Source of the DNA: Breviolum minutum Mf 1.05b.01
Lineage: Eukaryota > Sar > Dinophyceae > Suessiales > Symbiodiniaceae
NCBI GenBank assembly: GCA_000507305.1
Contig: DF239268.1
Coordinates: 93,595 to 157,594, forward strand
Length of the DNA: 64,000 nucleotides
Direction: 5' to 3'
Shown piece after piece: positions 43,109 through 52,696 of the stretch. A program made the position numbers and the translations under genes. Below the pieces are notes generated by a model that saw nothing but the letters and a program-made list of their open reading frames with translations, was not told the DNA's origin and ran no database searches. Position 1 is the first letter of the stretch; each line of letters opens with the position of its first letter.

Positions 43109-43182
43109 AGGAACTATGGTAATCCACCAAGGCCACCAACCGCGGGCAACACGCCTTCACCAGGTGCCGGAGTCGCGGGAGG
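43109..43182 (+). CDS. Proline-rich exon invaded by E6 and D11
   Basis: Reads NYGNPPRPPTAGNTPSPGAG and ends at a strong donor GGGAGG|GTAAGG. Its presumed original start lies 250 bp upstream at TATAATTCAG|GTTTAGGAACTA (exon from 42871); elements E6 and D11 sit between, so the exon is now split. D11's own 3' end offers CAG or GAG acceptors. Confidence 0.45.
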
Positions 43183-43260
43183 GTAAGGTTTCTCGTTGCA
43201 GGGAGGGTATAAGGCCATGGCTGTTTCCGGTACATGGTGGTACCTTAGGTCTTAGGTCTA

Positions 43261-43360
43261 CCCCCCCCCACCCAGGATTCCAGTCACAAATAAAGGTTTA
43301 TAGGGATTCCCTACTAAAAATGAGATAATCCTGGTGGTGACTGGAATCCTGGGTGGGGGG
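43261..43360 (+). mobile_element. Family M copy, TA TSD
   Basis: CCCCCCCCACCCAGGATTCC...GGAATCCTGGGTGGGGGG between TA at 43259 and 43361. Confidence 0.87.
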
Positions 43361-43463
43361 TATAGTTGCAAGTGGTACCCCCAATCTCCACCCAAAATGA
43401 TGATTTTTAGTGGGAAAATCCATTGGTTGTTGGGTACCACCATTTTGGGAACCCCCCATATAT

Positions 43464-43566
43464 CCCATGACGGATTCATGGAAATGGCATATTTACCTAT
43501 AGATTTACCATAAAAATCATATAAATTGTAGATAAATATATACAATCGTCCCATGGATGCTATGGG
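43464..43566 (-). mobile_element. Family B copy with 3-bp TSD TAT
   Basis: CCCATGACGGATTCATGG...CCCATGGATGCTATGGG flanked by TAT at 43461 and 43567. Confidence 0.86.
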
Positions 43567-43648
43567 TATGTAAACCTATTACAGATCCAGGATCTATAGG
43601 TGTCTTCTTTGAGATCCAATCTCAATTTTTGAGGGATTATCAACCATT

Positions 43649-43826
43649 TGAGCCACGAAAAGAATCCTTATGACATGCCACTATACTAATATACTGTTGC
43701 TATAGTTATTTAATAGGGACCCTTATCATGGCTAGACTATAATCCCCATATAACTGGGTAGCATTTCATCCCCTACATATGATATACCCCTAAACAACCA
43801 GGGGCCCAAACTTTTCATTGCTCAGT
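43649..43826 (-). mobile_element. Family C copy, reverse orientation
   Basis: GAGCCACGAAAAGAATCC...CATTGCTC with core reversed (ATAATCCCCATATAACTGGG). Flanks ATTT and AGTT match 3 of 4. Confidence 0.8.
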
Positions 43827-43849
43827 TTAGCCCCTGAAAAAGTTACGTA

Positions 43850-44238
43850 TAGCTTCTCCTGGCGCCTGCACGGAAATCGTGCGAAAAGCCTAGAGATCTG
43901 AGCGAAGCCAAGACAAAGGGAATGCTCCCAACCAACTTGTGCCTCCCCTCCGTTGACCAAGGGCGTTCCTTGGCTCGAGGCTCTTTCCATTTTGGTCGTT
44001 ACGGCAATCATTGTTTTCAAAAATGCAGCCTCGACAGTGTTGCCAACCAGAGAACAACACTGAGACTGACGAGCAGACTTCCAATATTACGTTTGGGGAG
44101 CGTGCCGACTTCCAACGTGATTTCATGAACAGCTTGAACGTGTTGCAGAACTTTCACACACTAGGCAAAATCGTGTGCGCGCAAGCAAGCAGGCATGAGC
44201 GCGTAGCTCTTGTTCAAAGTTTTAACTTGACAATTTGA
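43850..44238 (+). CDS. Two overlapping open frames, possible terminal exon
   Basis: The 5' part reads KSCEKPRDLSEAKTKGMLPT and LARGSFHFGRYGNHCFQK; from about 44020 another + frame reads NNTETDEQTSNITFGERADF, QRDFMNSLNVLQNFHTLGKI and ends at a TGA at 44236. A frame change or short intron near 44020 is needed to join them, so this may be a real terminal exon preceded by another, or a pseudogene. Confidence 0.42.
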
Positions 44239-44579
44239 AATACATTAGCTGATATCCTGTATTTGTTTATTTGTGACCGATAGTTTCGAGCACTAAACCC
44301 AAAGGGGGGTGTGACCGAGCACGAGGGGTTTGGGTGTAGAAACTTTGCCTAGGGGCCCAGATTTTTTTGGGGGGTTTTGACTTCCAATTTTCATCATGGC
44401 TTCCAGGGGTGAGGTATTCAACTTCCAGGGGTGTATTTTTCCCCTGAAAGGCAACGACCATAAAGATAATAGCCTTCCGGATTTTTTGATGATAAATCCC
44501 TACTAAAATCATGGTCTTGTCTTTTCCGTTTCATTCATGTCCAGCTTGGACTTTTAGGGTTAAGACAAATTCCACATTT

Positions 44580-44675
44580 TCCATATTCCATGTATGGATT
44601 ATTCACCAACATTAGGTGAAAAACAGCCACATTCAATGGGGAATGTAGGCAAATGTGCCCTACATGGAGCATCTG
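44580..44675. mobile_element. Family B copy, degenerate
   Basis: CCATATTCCATGTATGG...CCTACATGGAGCATCTGGG. Confidence 0.5.
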
Positions 44676-44940
44676 GGTTTTTAAACCATGTTTATTGTTC
44701 ACATGGTCCGTTGCATGCATGGACCTTTTTGTGATTCTTCATGGTCCCCTCCCATGCTTGGCACAGCAAATATTGATCACATCAAAATCAGCCCAATGAG
44801 TCGAGTTGTGTAAGGTTATTTTGGATAAGTTCATCCACTAACAGCGATACTTTTTTACTCCCCCGAAAACGAACTTGTCCCCTGAAAGGTGCAAAATGGA
44901 TGGTCATTTGGAAGGGTGAACTGAACACAAGCAGCAACAG

Positions 44941-45051
44941 TTCTCGTTGGAACTTTTTGCGTTTTTTTTTGGGGACTGCACAACAATTTTGGACACCTGG
45001 GTTTTTTAAAAAAACATTTTTTTGCCTTCGCAACAAAACGCTACAATCCAG
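44941..45051 (+). CDS. Exon left of F8
   Basis: AGCAACAG acceptor, frame LVGTFCVFFWGLHNNFGHLG and FLKKHFFAFATKRYNP, ending CCAG|GTGATT at element F8. The codon split by F8 (G^GA) is completed on the other side in the same frame. Confidence 0.45.
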
Positions 45052-45153
45052 GTGATTCAAGCCGTGCCCTTTTCATCCCCTAGTTGGAGGTCACTTAACC
45101 TTTCCAAAAGGTCACTTAACCATCCCAAAAAGGCCACGGCTTGAATCACCAGG
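45048..45153 (+). mobile_element. Family F copy F8, candidate intron
   Basis: CCAGGTGATTCAAGCCGTG...ACGGCTTGAATCACCAGG. GT at 45052 and AG at 45151-45152 give a 101-bp GT-AG unit between blocks that join in frame. Confidence 0.88.
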
Positions 45154-45250
45154 AATGTATTTTTTTCAAAAGAAAGGCTCCCCGCAACATCCCACAATTT
45201 TCTGCGGAAAAAATCACATATCGCCTCCCATCAGAGCCGGCACTTTTGAG
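45153..45250 (+). CDS. Exon right of F8
   Basis: Continues the frame of 44941-45051: MYFFQKKGSPQ then HPTIFCGKNHISPPIRAGTF. It stays open to about 45285. No family recognised. Confidence 0.42.
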
Positions 45251-45321
45251 GATTTTCGATGGATTTTCCCAATTTCCTGTTGGGTTGGAGGTTAAGTTAT
45301 AACCCCAAGTAATGCCTAGGT

Positions 45322-45432
45322 ATCTATAGGTGGTGGTTTTCAAATATTTTTTATTTTTCAGCCCGAAACCTGGAGAAATGATCCAATTTGACGATCAGAT
45401 TTTTCAGATGGGTTGGTTCAACCACCAACCAG
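45322..45432 (+). mobile_element. Family A copy A21
   Basis: TATAGGTGGTGGTTTTCAAA...CAACCACCAACCAG. Confidence 0.82.
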
Positions 45433-45549
45433 ATGCCCATTTTATAAGTTGATTACATTGTTTTTTCTCCATAAAAAATCCTACCCATCCATGGCATAAC
45501 AAACCCTTAAAACCCAGCAGAAACCCCGAAACCCCTCTTTTATTTGGAA

Positions 45550-45665
45550 AAATTGGCAATGTAGTCAACGTAGGCAGCAATGTGACGGCCTTCTCCTTCA
45601 TTTTTGTCGAATACATCAAGAACGTCTATGGATGGTCGGATTCAGCCCCTCCAGGCGGGGTCCAG
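45550..45665 (+). CDS. Exon-like block, hydrophobic
   Basis: Reads VVNVGSNVTAFSFIFVEYIK then NVYGWSDSAPPGGVQGW. The hydrophobic stretch could be part of a membrane segment. Not recognised. Confidence 0.42.
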
Positions 45666-45810
45666 GGTTGGAAAATTTTTGTCCCCCGAAAAATCGGGGG
45701 GGGGGAAATCAGTTGCGGGGAGACAAAGGAGGTGGGGTTTTACAAAACCAAAAACGTGAAACAGAATCCCTGGAAGTCGATTCAAACGGAAGTAGGTGAA
45801 AAACAGAACT

Positions 45811-45910
45811 GGATCCAATATTTTTTGGGAATTTTTCATGCCGAAACTTGGGGTTTCATGATCCGATTTGACATACCATATTTTTCAGATGGGTTGAAAT
45901 CACCAACTAT
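45811..45910 (+). mobile_element. Family A copy A22, 5' end eroded
   Basis: Core CCGAAACTTGGGGTTTCATG and TTTTTCAGATGGGTTGAAAT, end CACCAACTATAG. Confidence 0.65.
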
Positions 45911-46086
45911 AGGAATGGTTTTGGACCCCGCAGGCCGAAAAAACAATTCCACCAGGTTGGTCGACGAAGGATTCGCACTTTTAATGGTCAAACTTTGACG
46001 TCCAGGGTTTGGTTTCTGTTGATTTCTCTTAGAAATTAGTAGGGTAAACGAATCTACCAATCCGGAAGGATGGATCCATAATGGGT

Positions 46087-46152
46087 TACTTAGGGAAATG
46101 ATCCAATTTGACGATCATATTTTTGAGATGGGTTGGTTCAACCACCAACTAG
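46087..46152 (+). mobile_element. Family A 3' half A23
   Basis: ACTTAGGGAAATGATCCAAT to CAACCACCAACTAG; the 5' half is replaced by a B-family end fragment. Confidence 0.7.
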
Positions 46153-46292
46153 GTGGGTTTATGAGGCTTTACATTCATTGGAACCCTCAAGGGGTAACCA
46201 CCGTCTCATTGTGCCCTCGAATGGCTTCAGAATGGTTCCAAACTCTTCTCCCCTAAAAGGCACCTAAAACATCTTCCTAAGAAAGATGGCTA

Positions 46293-46386
46293 AACCCTAG
46301 ACTCTAGACACCCAAATACCTTCTGAGAAGGTGTTTTAGGCATGTTGTGGCCCGAATACCTTCTCAGGAGGTGTTTGGATGCCTAG
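46293..46386. repeat. Palindromic element
   Basis: CCCTAGACTCTAGACACCCA...TGTTTGGATGCCTAGGG with repeated ATACCTTCTSAGRAGGTGTT. Confidence 0.75.
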
Positions 46387-46392
46387 GGAAAG

Positions 46393-46740
46393 CACATTTC
46401 CATCAAAATGAACTGATGGTTTCATAGTATCAGCCGGTAACTGCAATATCAATGATAATGTCAAGTTCATTTGAAAAACACATCAATGTTCAATGGAGTC
46501 AAAACATCTTTAAACAAACACAAAAACTGATCATCGACATGATATGAAGAGTATTTACTACTTACCTGTTATTTTGTTTCCAGGACTTTTTTGGTGCCCA
46601 AATTGCTGGCTGAATTCATTTCCAACGCTGAACTCCATCCCCCAAGATGTCAGGGAAATCCACAGCAGATTTCGGCAGACCATGGAGTCAATCAAATAAA
46701 TCTATACCATTTTGTGGTATATCGCCACTCTCTCGCTCTA
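46393..46740. other. No gene seen
   Basis: AT-rich stretch between two palindromic elements; TTTGTTTCCAG near 46580 could be an acceptor but no convincing frame follows. Confidence 0.4.
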
Positions 46741-46745
46741 TGTAT

Positions 46746-46863
46746 GGAACCCTAAACAACCATTTATAAATGGATGTTTGGTGAAACAACCATTTTCTAT
46801 ATAAAAAATTGGAATCATCCTCCAACTGAAACATCCATTTATAAATGGTTGTTTAGGGTTCCA
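46746..46863. repeat. Palindromic element with long perfect arms
   Basis: GGAACCCTAAACAACCATTT and its exact complement at the other end; arms of about 30 bp (centre 46790-46810). Confidence 0.85.
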
Positions 46864-47421
46864 GGTATATATAATTTATTAAAGCTTTCCGTATATCTCC
46901 TAACAACTCCCTGACCTTCTGGTGCATCATCCCTGTCGATCCCGCAACGGTTAAACTCCCGGTGCCAGGTAATCAGACCCGAATCATTACCTTGATCGTC
47001 TTCCCGCGCTGAGTTTTTTGGTGTTTTTTTTTTCGGTAGACGGATCACTGGAGTTGGAAGTGATTCGGGAAGACTTGTCTCCAGGACTTTTTCACTCAAA
47101 AAACTGGAGATACTGGAGAGATAGGAAGTTCGTTTTTGTTTTTTTTCTGGTGGGAAAAAGAAATAGAGGGTTTTTTGTAGCATCTTTTAGTCATGTGTTT
47201 TAAAGGCAACTGGAGGCAGCTGGTTTTGTTTGAACAAGTTGATGGACACAAAACATGGTTGACTAGACTTCCATGGGGTGGCTGTTGCTGTAAGTCTTTT
47301 GGTGTGTCAGAATGGTGGCGTGGTGTAGATTTGGGTTGTATTGATTAAGTATACGGTTTTTTGGGAGGTTGTTCTGGGTTGTGGTTGTTGATGGATCTTT
47401 GCACTTCTGCACTTCGTGATA

Positions 47422-47522
47422 CTGTTGATGGAAGAAATCCTGCACCAGTTGATAAGGATAATATCACATTATTTACAAGGTTTCTTTCATCCCAGGTAGT
47501 ACAGGATTTCTTCCATCAACAG
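47422..47522 (+). mobile_element. Family H copy, TA TSD
   Basis: CTGTTGATGGAAGAAATCC...ATTTCTTCCATCAACAG between TA at 47420 and 47523. Confidence 0.88.
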
Positions 47523-47635
47523 TATGTCTTTTGTTTTGGTTGCGTGGCGGTCCAGTTGTTCGAATTATGGCGGTCCAATCCTGCAAACAGTTGAGTCGTT
47601 GAAGCCGCCGAAAGATTTGAAAAGGACATGTTTTC

Positions 47636-47739
47636 GGGCCAGTTACTATAAGTATTGCCATGGTTCAAAATAGCGTCCCTACAGTATCATCAAAAAGTAC
47701 TTATTCGGGCCAGTTACTATAAGTATTACCATGGTTCAA
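47636..47739 (+). repeat. Direct repeat, 35-bp unit twice
   Basis: CGGGCCAGTTACTATAAGTA plus TTRCCATGGTTCAA at 47636 and 47705, one mismatch. Confidence 0.8.
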
Positions 47740-48049
47740 TTATCACAGATATCACAGCCTCTCTCTACTATCACAGCCAATAAGTCAATAAGTAACTCCA
47801 AGAACTGAATTCAAAATTTCAAATCTTTGGTGGGGGATAAAGAAAGATCTACCAACCAACCAACCAATTTGTGCCAAGGAAAGTCCCTCAGAAAATGGTG
47901 AATTGACACTCTGTAACAGAACCATTTGGCGCCCAAATTGGAAGGTTCGGTTCAAAAATCCGGTGTAAGTTGCACCTAAAATTCAACATATACAATTCAA
48001 TTCCAGTTCAATTCAGGTCGTTATAGTTGAAATGCCATCATTTACGTTT

Positions 48050-48183
48050 TTAGGAGTCAAAATGGACCATCAAATAAATGTCCTTAAACCCAAAAAGACC
48101 ATTATTTTGAAGTGATTTTATTTCATCAATACTTCCAGGGGACTATTTTTGTTAAATGGTCTTTGTTTGACTTCCATGGATGT
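48050..48183. repeat. Family J copy
   Basis: GACCATCAAATAAATGTCC, GATTTTATTTCATCAATACT, TGGTCTTTGTTTGACTTCCA. Confidence 0.6.
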
Positions 48184-48447
48184 TACTAACCTTCGGCTTA
48201 TGTTGTCTCAAGCATCCCAGGAGGTGCTCATAACATTGGGTTGTGGACACCATTCATCCAGGTCCGACTCATTTAAGTTGGGACTTTCCAACCGTTTGGT
48301 TCGTTCTTGTTTGGGGTAGGGGGTTTCCCCACTCACAAGTTGCTTTTTTTAGACCATAGATTTTTTCCATCCAAAATGTTTGATGCCACAAAAAATCTCT
48401 ACAAAACTCTCTACAAATCTCGGCCCCAAACAACCAGCCAAAAACGT

Positions 48448-48540
48448 GTAGTTGTGAGGCCTCTTTAAGTAGTGTGACATAGCCCGCAGGAAAAGCCAGT
48501 AATTTTCGGCCATTTATAGGTGTTATTTCAACCTACTTGT
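48448..48540. repeat. Family P fragment
   Basis: GAGGCCTCTTTAAGTAGTG and TTTTCGGCCATTTATAGGTG. Confidence 0.55.
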
Positions 48541-48549
48541 AACGCTTGC

Positions 48550-48660
48550 CAGGTGATGAAGGCCAGTACCATCGAAGAAGAGGCGCCGAGTTTTCCAACC
48601 GCCACAGGGTTTTACTACAAGCAAAATTTGTCAAACCGTCCCGGTGGACCCGGGATGGTT
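48550..48660 (+). CDS. Exon-like block left of (GTT)n
   Basis: Reads VMKASTIEEEAPSFPTATGF then YYKQNLSNRPGGPGM and ends at the GTT microsatellite (48661-48728). The repeat either is intronic or encodes a poly-Cys/poly-Val tract. Confidence 0.42.
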
Positions 48661-48666
48661 TGTTGT

Positions 48667-48727
<61 letters not shown>

Positions 48728-48728
48728 G
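48661..48728 (+). repeat. (GTT)n microsatellite
   Basis: About 22 GTT units with one GTC. Confidence 0.95.
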
Positions 48729-48958
48729 CGCATGCGAATGCCATGAGAACGAGTTACCCCTCGGATCCGGTGGGCGGATTGATAGCAGTGAAAAATGATG
48801 GAGCCATGGGACTACGTAACTGTATTTACCGTCGAGGAGGCTGTGATATTTCCCGACTAATTGGGGAGCTAAAGAGCCCCCAGAATCTTCCAAATCACAG
48901 GGTAGCTACTAATTTACCAGAAAAATCTAGAGTGGGCCAGGATGTCCACTGTCCCTAG
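48729..48958 (+). CDS. Exon-like block reading through element O2 to a stop
   Basis: Reads HANAMRTSYPSDPVGGLIAV and KNDGAMGLRNCIYRRG, then runs without a stop through repeat O2 (48840-48900) and ends VATNLPEKSRVGQDVHCP with TAG at 48956. Either the element is part of the exon or it is spliced with GC-AG ends; splicing at those ends does not restore frame. Confidence 0.42.
48839..48903. repeat. Family O copy O2
   Basis: GGCTGTGATATTTCCCG...CTTCCAAATCACAGGG, matching 7046-7130; inside an open frame. Confidence 0.75.
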
Positions 48959-48979
48959 TAGTGAGCGCTTGAAAAGCAA

Positions 48980-49104
48980 CTAGTTAGGTTTGAAGTGTGT
49001 TTATTTCTTACGGTTTTCCAAAATATGTTTACCTTGAAAATTGGGAAGATAATCCAATTTGACCAGCATATTTTTCAGATGGGTTGGTTCAATCACCAAT
49101 CTAG
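48980..49104 (+). mobile_element. Family A copy A24
   Basis: CTAGTTAGGTTTGAAG start, GATAATCCAATTTGACC core, CAATCACCAATCTAG end. Confidence 0.72.
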
Positions 49105-49109
49105 TAGTT

Positions 49110-50120
49110 GTTTGTCGGATTGTTTGATTTGATTTTTACCTTTTACTCCATCACCAAATTGCTTGGAATAGTTGTGGAACTTGTTCTAATCATTCGTGGA
49201 ATCAGTCAAAGTCTAAAAGGAAGTAATTAAAACGTATATGTTGAGTCACTTGAAATCTCATCGCTTCGAACCAATTGAAAGGAAGTAAAAAAGTTCAAAA
49301 ACGAATTTCTAAATCCAAATTTTCCAAACTAGGATTGATTTTAAACCTTCCACCACCGCCCTTCCGCCCAAAAAAACAACAGCAGTGCAATTCATTTCAC
49401 CCTTATTTTTGTCACTCACTTATGCATTCCACTAGTATTTTCCCAGTGGGTGGTATTTTTCCTTCAAGGAAATCACCAGAACCCAGTACCTGAAATCCGT
49501 TGCCAATTTCCAAAAAATGCATGGATGTATGCTTGAGAACATCGCAATTCTTCATTATAGTCATGATTTGGTTGGTTCCTCATCCATGTGACAGCCGGAT
49601 AGCTTGCCATGAAATACATTAATTATTTGTTTGTTTAAAGTTTAAACCTTCCAGGAAACGCCAAAACTTCCTTCCAAAAAAACGCCACCACGGCTATATA
49701 TAGCAACACAGATCGTCAACGAGCGCTTCCCCATCCGAGTCTTTGCGGATCAGCACGGAAGCCCATCGCTTTGACGGTTCATCATTTGATGCTTCCGGTC
49801 AACGACTCAGACCAAGGTTGCAGATTGGTTTTTTTCCAAACTTTCAAAAAAAAAAACGAAGCAAAACAATCCGCCACAGATATAGTACCTATATTAGAGA
49901 TCTATAAATATTGGTGAGTTCTCAAGGGTGAGTGAAAGGCGGCTTGATGATTCAGAGCCAAACATCTACAGCCTTGTCAACTTACCTAACCCTGACTAAC
50001 ATACTCCGCCAGTTGGAAAAAACCAAGCCTTTGGGTGTCCTTTTGTCGACCATTAATTCAATAGTCGGCTGAAACCGACAAGACCTCCTTGTCTTAGTAG
50101 GGATTTGTAACAATTCCGGG
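49110..50120. other. No confident gene
   Basis: AT-rich, no family A-P copies detected. A GC-richer spot at 49690-49810 has short open frames on both strands only. Confidence 0.35.
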
Positions 50121-50338
50121 GTAGACTATGATTTTGATATGTTTTGATGGTCTTGGACTTGTAGGGCAAAGTACTCCTTGTGTGTTTTTGGAGTGTTTTA
50201 TATTTTGGCCACTGGGTGGGTGTCTTCCCGTTTTCAATCTGTTCTTTTTTTGCTTCGATCTTCAGATCGTTCGGTTGGGACCGCTAAGGACGCTCTATTC
50301 TTCTCATCTTTGTATGTATTGGGACCGCTTTGCTCCAG

Positions 50339-50413
50339 ATACTGCAGGAGGTGCTTGGAACACACAGGCGCTGCGTTGCCAATGGGATTGAGGGGTTGAT
50401 TGAAATCAGGGGG
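50339..50413 (+). CDS. Exon-like block
   Basis: TTTGCTCCAG acceptor, then LQEVLGTHRRCVANGIEGLI and EIRG. A (GAT)n microsatellite begins 27 bp later. Confidence 0.45.
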
Positions 50414-50439
50414 TTGTGTTGGTGAAGATGGTTGATGGG

Positions 50440-50495
<56 letters not shown>

Positions 50496-50515
50496 GCGAT
50501 GACGATGACGATGAC

Positions 50516-50553
<38 letters not shown>
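50440..50553 (+). repeat. (GAT)n microsatellite
   Basis: About 37 GAT units with GGC and GAC variants near the centre. Confidence 0.95.
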
Positions 50554-50554
<1 letters not shown>

Positions 50555-50731
50555 AAAGAAAAAGAAGGCAATCAAGAAGGTGAATTGTTGATGATCTGAT
50601 GATGGTCTATCATCTTACCATATCTTACCATATCTTACAATATCTTACCCAGGGTTTGTTCTTCAATTGGGTGGCGAAGACAACACCGATTCTCACCTGA
50701 GTTCTTCTTAAATGAGAGCTTTTCTTTGCAG

Positions 50732-50773
50732 ATGCTCCAATTGTTAGATGAGAAAAATCATGACCCACAACAG
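50732..50773 (+). CDS. Short exon with clear splice signals
   Basis: TTTCTTTGCAG acceptor, 14 codons MLQLLDEKNHDPQQ, and CAACAG|GTGATT donor. The frame stays open further right, so the donor is not proven. Confidence 0.48.
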
Positions 50774-50945
50774 GTGATTTGTTCGAAACGGCAAAGAAGA
50801 AACGGCATGATGTGTCCCCCGAAACTGCAAAAATATTTAGACCCAATTTGTACGACTGAGGATCCATATTGCCATATTTTCAGTTTAGGGATGGGAACTA
50901 AAACAACTAAAACACCAATTTAATTAGTTTTGTAGAATATTATTG

Positions 50946-51083
50946 CACCTCCCCAAACTAACATTTTGGCACCTGTCAGGAGGCCTTTTAAATTTTTTGC
51001 CCCCCAAAAAAGGTAGGAAAACTCATCTGAACCACTGAAACAGTGTTTCAGGTGTGAGGCTGTTAGTATTTTCAGGAAGGGTA
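50946..51083. mobile_element. Family D copy, diverged
   Basis: CCTCCCCAAACTAACATTTT...TTAGTATTTTCAGGAAGGGTA. Confidence 0.68.
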
Positions 51084-51281
51084 AGCATCCAAATTGTTTG
51101 ACACTGGAAGTTGAGCTTAAAATCGCATGTTTTCTTCTCCAAATTCGGTTCACATCTTCCTCTGGTCTTTAACTTTTAAGTGGCAAAGATAACCATTGTT
51201 TCAGGTATTTTCCTACATGAATGGTTGTTTTTGCTTACGGCCGGGTTAACGACCCCATGGCCAAACTGCAATTTCTGCGGG

Positions 51282-51302
51282 TGGGGTGGGGTGGGGTGGG
51301 GN
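51282..51302. other. (GGGGT)n ending in an N
   Basis: Four GGGGT units run into the N at 51302; a likely assembly break in low complexity. Confidence 0.7.
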
Positions 51303-51537
51303 TGAATCTCGCCCAGGGTCGCAATCACGGCCGTAACCTTGTTTTTGTATGGTAAATGTAGGTACAGTTATGAATATACCATACAGAGATCCTATGGGCA
51401 ATACTGCATGAATTGTACTCAGAGGATCTCTCGGTTGTGTGGACAATTTTTGGAAGCTTTCGCACCATATGGCAAGGTGGTGTGTGAAAACTGCGTGAGT
51501 TGTGGAGTGATGTTGTTGATGTTTTTTTTCCCATAAG

Positions 51538-51598
51538 CTCCTCCTTGTTCCTCCTTGTTCCTCCTTGTTCCTCCTTGTTACTGTATTGTTATGGATGG

Positions 51599-51630
<32 letters not shown>

Positions 51631-51672
51631 GCTTGTTCTTGTTCTTGTTCTTGTTGCTTTTTGCTTGTTCTT
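51538..51672 (+). repeat. Compound pyrimidine/GT repeat
   Basis: Four CTCCTTGTTC units, (GTT)n at 51598-51631, then (CTTGTT)n. Confidence 0.9.
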
Positions 51673-51711
51673 GTCCCTCCATCCTTCCATCCCCATCCAT
51701 TCCCATCATGT

Positions 51712-51875
51712 GGCGTGAGGGCTTACTGAACAACGGCGATGGATGTCTCACAACGCATCTCTCTGACATTGGTCTCTTCGTGGATGGCCGACCCGTTCAA
51801 ATCCTCGAGGCGATTTTCATCGTGGGAGGGACCAATGTTGGGACTTGGGACCGAAGCTCCTGGGGTTATGGAGTT
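51712..51875 (+). CDS. Exon carrying element A25
   Basis: Reads LLNNGDGCLTTHLSDIGLFV, DGRPVQILEAIFIVGGTNVG and TWDRSSWGYGV up to A25. Removing A25 and one AGTT duplication continues the same frame as GVGRFDFI. A second + frame is also open over part of the block. Confidence 0.45.
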
Positions 51876-51969
51876 CTGGTTGGTGATTTCATTTTTTTTT
51901 TTCACCCCTATTTGGGGAAATGATCCAATTTGACTAATATTTTTTAGATGGGTTGAAACCACCAACTAG
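51876..51969 (+). mobile_element. Family A copy A25 with 4-bp TSD AGTT
   Basis: CTGGTTGGTGATTTC...GAAACCACCAACTAG flanked by AGTT at 51872-51875 and 51970-51973. Confidence 0.86.
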
Positions 51970-51994
51970 AGTTGGTAGATTTGATTTTATAGTG

Positions 51995-52123
51995 ATACTG
52001 TTGATGGTTCAGAAATCCAGCAAACTCACCAGTTGAGGAAAAGGTATTTCCCCCATGATTTACAGGGGTTTTAGCACCATCCCCAGGTGGTTTTTCGCCG
52101 GATTTCTGAACCATCAACAGTAG
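51995..52123 (+). mobile_element. Family H copy, variant
   Basis: TACTGTTGATGGTTCAGAAA...TTCTGAACCATCAACAGTA. Confidence 0.85.
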
Positions 52124-52486
52124 GGGTCATTAAACTATACCTTTTTTGCTGGTGGTATCAAAATTTGAAGCAAATGGTAATGGTACGTTTGAGGGAATTT
52201 CTTTCAATGCATTATTATTCATAATAGTGACTTTTGAAACATGTTGTAAGTTAATAAGTTATAGATACATTATTTAGGTTGTTGCCCTTCCCAATAATAG
52301 TGGCAGCTTCCAACATGTAAAGATCCTGGTGGGGACATACACCTGGAAGTGGAAAGCTAACCAGCCAGTTTTCACCCAAAAGTTTCAGGTACCAAAAATG
52401 CAGGGATACTGAACCTTGTTTTCGGTACAGCGAATTTCCATAGGTGAGGAGGAATCCTCCAACTGTAGGTACCAACGAAATGTATG

Positions 52487-52538
52487 GATGGAAACAGTGA
52501 GTTTTAACCCATGCTGGAATCCTCACCCAAAACCAGCT
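52487..52538 (+). CDS. Exon-like block left of C7
   Basis: Reads METVSFNPCWNPHPKPA to the start of element C7. With C7 and one AGCT duplication removed, the next codons are DPKTIGILLHKHLSQ in the same frame (52700-52872). Confidence 0.4.
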
Positions 52539-52695
52539 GAGCCACGAAAAAACCCTGGTGGTTTAGGGTATATAGTGGATTCGACTACCCAATTGTATAG
52601 GGAGTATAATCAACCATTATAAGGATCCCTATAAACCAACCAGTATAATATAGTATAATGGAAAGTAATAAGTGTTTTTTTGTTTTTCGTGGCTC
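52539..52695 (+). mobile_element. Family C copy C7 with 4-bp TSD AGCT inside an open frame
   Basis: GAGCCACGAAAAAACCCTGG...TGTTTTTCGTGGCTC flanked by AGCT at 52535 and 52696. Confidence 0.88.
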
Positions 52696-52696
52696 A

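Noticed and set aside
50234-50575. Poly-Ile and poly-Ser frames
   Set aside because: Translations of the (GAT)n microsatellite on the minus strand.
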